Below are positions 63,113 to 64,000 of a DNA stretch of 64,000 bases, one piece after another. Source of the DNA: Staphylococcus epidermidis (lineage in GTDB: Bacteria; Bacillota; Bacilli; Staphylococcales; Staphylococcaceae); the NCBI RefSeq assembly GCF_006742205.1, contig NZ_AP019721.1:682001-746000 (forward strand), written 5' to 3'. The notes under the pieces were generated by a model that was given only the letters and a program-made list of their open reading frames with translations, had not been told where the DNA came from and did not search any database. Numbering within the stretch: position 1 is the stretch's first letter; each line of letters begins with the position of its first letter. Both the position numbers and the translations under genes were made by a program.

Positions 63113-64000
63113 ATGGCAAAATATTTCTTTTCCAGTTCTTTTCTGTTATTTTTAGGAAATTGGATTGGTCAAGTGGGTTTAAATTGGTTCGTACTCACAA
63201 CATATCATAATGCTGTATATTTGGGTTTAGTTAATTTCTGTCGTCTTATACCTATTTTACTATTAAGTGTTTGGGCAGGATCCATAGCTGATAAATATGA
63301 CAAAGGGCTTCTGTTACGGATCACTATTACTTCATCATTCATAATTACAGCATTATTGTGTTTACTTACTTATAGTCTTAACAGTATACCGATTTTCATC
63401 ATTCTTTTATATGCAACATTTAGGGGCATACTAAGTGCTGTAGAAACTCCAGTGAGACAAGCAGTTTTACCTGATTTATCTAGTAAAATTTCTACAACTC
63501 AAGCAGTTTCTTTTCATTCGTTCATTATTAATATATGCCGATCAATAGGACCAGCAATAGCAGGTGGATTAATAGCTGTATACCATACACCCACTACATT
63601 TTTAGCTCAAGCAGTGTGCTATTTTATCGCAGCAGTTTTATGTATACCTATTCATTTTGAAGTCATATTAAGTCAAAAAGAAGGAAAAGCACTACCACTT
63701 AAAGTTGTACTAAATTATTTTAAAAGTAATTTAGAAGGTAGTCAGATATTCATTACGTCTATAATTATTATGGCAACAGGCTTTTCTTACACTACAGTTT
63801 TACCAGTATTAACAAACCATATTTTTCCTGGTCAATCGCAAGTGTTTGGTATAGCTATGACTTTTTGTGCGATTGGAGGAATAGTTGCAACAATAGTCTT
63901 ACCATCAATTTTAAAACACTTGAGTACAGTAAAAATGTATTATCTCAGTTCAATATTATTTGGTATAGCTTTACTAGGTATTATCATACATCATTTAGTA
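63113..64000 (+). CDS. sfaA: Staphyloferrin A exporter SfaA (partial, cut by window end)
   Basis: SfaA is the MFS protein that exports staphyloferrin A. The start at 63113 (MAKYFFSSSFLLFLGNW) follows AGGTGG at 63101-63106. The 296 codons in the window encode about nine to ten hydrophobic segments, with GSIADKYDKGLLLR as the motif-A-type loop after helix 2 and AVETPVRQAVLPDL in the middle, typical of the EntS-like branch of siderophore exporters. It should lead sfaABC outside the window. Confidence 0.9.
   Translation, partial: MAKYFFSSSFLLFLGNWIGQVGLNWFVLTTYHNAVYLGLVNFCRLIPILLLSVWAGSIADKYDKGLLLRITITSSFIITALLCLLTYSLNSIPIFIILLYATFRGILSAVETPVRQAVLPDLSSKISTTQAVSFHSFIINICRSIGPAIAGGLIAVYHTPTTFLAQAVCYFIAAVLCIPIHFEVILSQKEGKALPLKVVLNYFKSNLEGSQIFITSIIIMATGFSYTTVLPVLTNHIFPGQSQVFGIAMTFCAIGGIVATIVLPSILKHLSTVKMYYLSSILFGIALLGIIIHHLV

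Overview
This window is chromosomal DNA from a low-GC Gram-positive bacterium, almost certainly a coagulase-negative Staphylococcus. Evidence: a SarA-family regulator matching SarV beside the molybdenum-cofactor genes, FmhB (FemX) next to an AcrB-like RND gene, topB upstream of the S10 ribosomal superoperon, a tagatose-pathway lac operon (lacRABCDFEG) after rplM-rpsI, the amaP/asp23 stress operon and the staphyloferrin A genes sfaD/sfaA. I cannot name the species; an epidermidis/haemolyticus-type lineage fits, but nothing here decides it.

Layout. 1-9.4 kb: a decayed fdhD, then molybdate import (modABC) and a nearly complete molybdopterin pathway (moeB, moaB, moaC, moeA, mobB, moaE, moaD, mobA, moaA). 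moaC alone faces the other way. 9.8-13.8 kb: sarV, the internally deleted remains of an IS1182-family element, a MarR regulator/MFS exporter pair with a likely operator, a VOC protein and a small membrane protein. 14-26.5 kb: the essential first pentaglycine-bridge enzyme FmhB, an RND transporter, small membrane and coiled-coil proteins, an AEC permease, a glucose uptake/glucose dehydrogenase pair (glcU-gdh), topoisomerase III and a guanine/hypoxanthine permease.

26.7-45.5 kb is the S10-spc-alpha ribosomal superoperon (rpsJ to rplQ, with secY, adk, infA, rpmJ and rpoA), preceded by a promoter and structured leader. It is followed by ecfA1-ecfA2-ecfT (energising module of ECF vitamin importers), truA, and rplM-rpsI behind a probable L13 leader.

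45.8-54.4 kb: a Sir2 deacetylase and the lac operon. The lacR-lacA gap holds a 20-bp inverted repeat overlapping the -35 box and a catabolite-response-like site near the transcription start. 54.6-58.8 kb: an alpha/beta hydrolase, a luciferase-like flavin oxidoreductase and two medium-chain reductases. 59.5-61 kb: a sigma-B-type promoter and the amaP-asp23 operon. 61-64 kb: sfaD and (cut by the window edge) sfaA, divergent around an almost perfect Fur box.

Most of the window is conserved staphylococcal backbone. I found no convincing new multi-gene system, CRISPR array, tRNA, rRNA or prophage. The points most worth a second look are the multiply broken fdhD beside an intact cofactor pathway, the lac control region, the IS1182-type relic with its apparent terminal repeats, a 56-residue coiled-coil gene, and the 0.8-kb empty stretch before the amaP operon.
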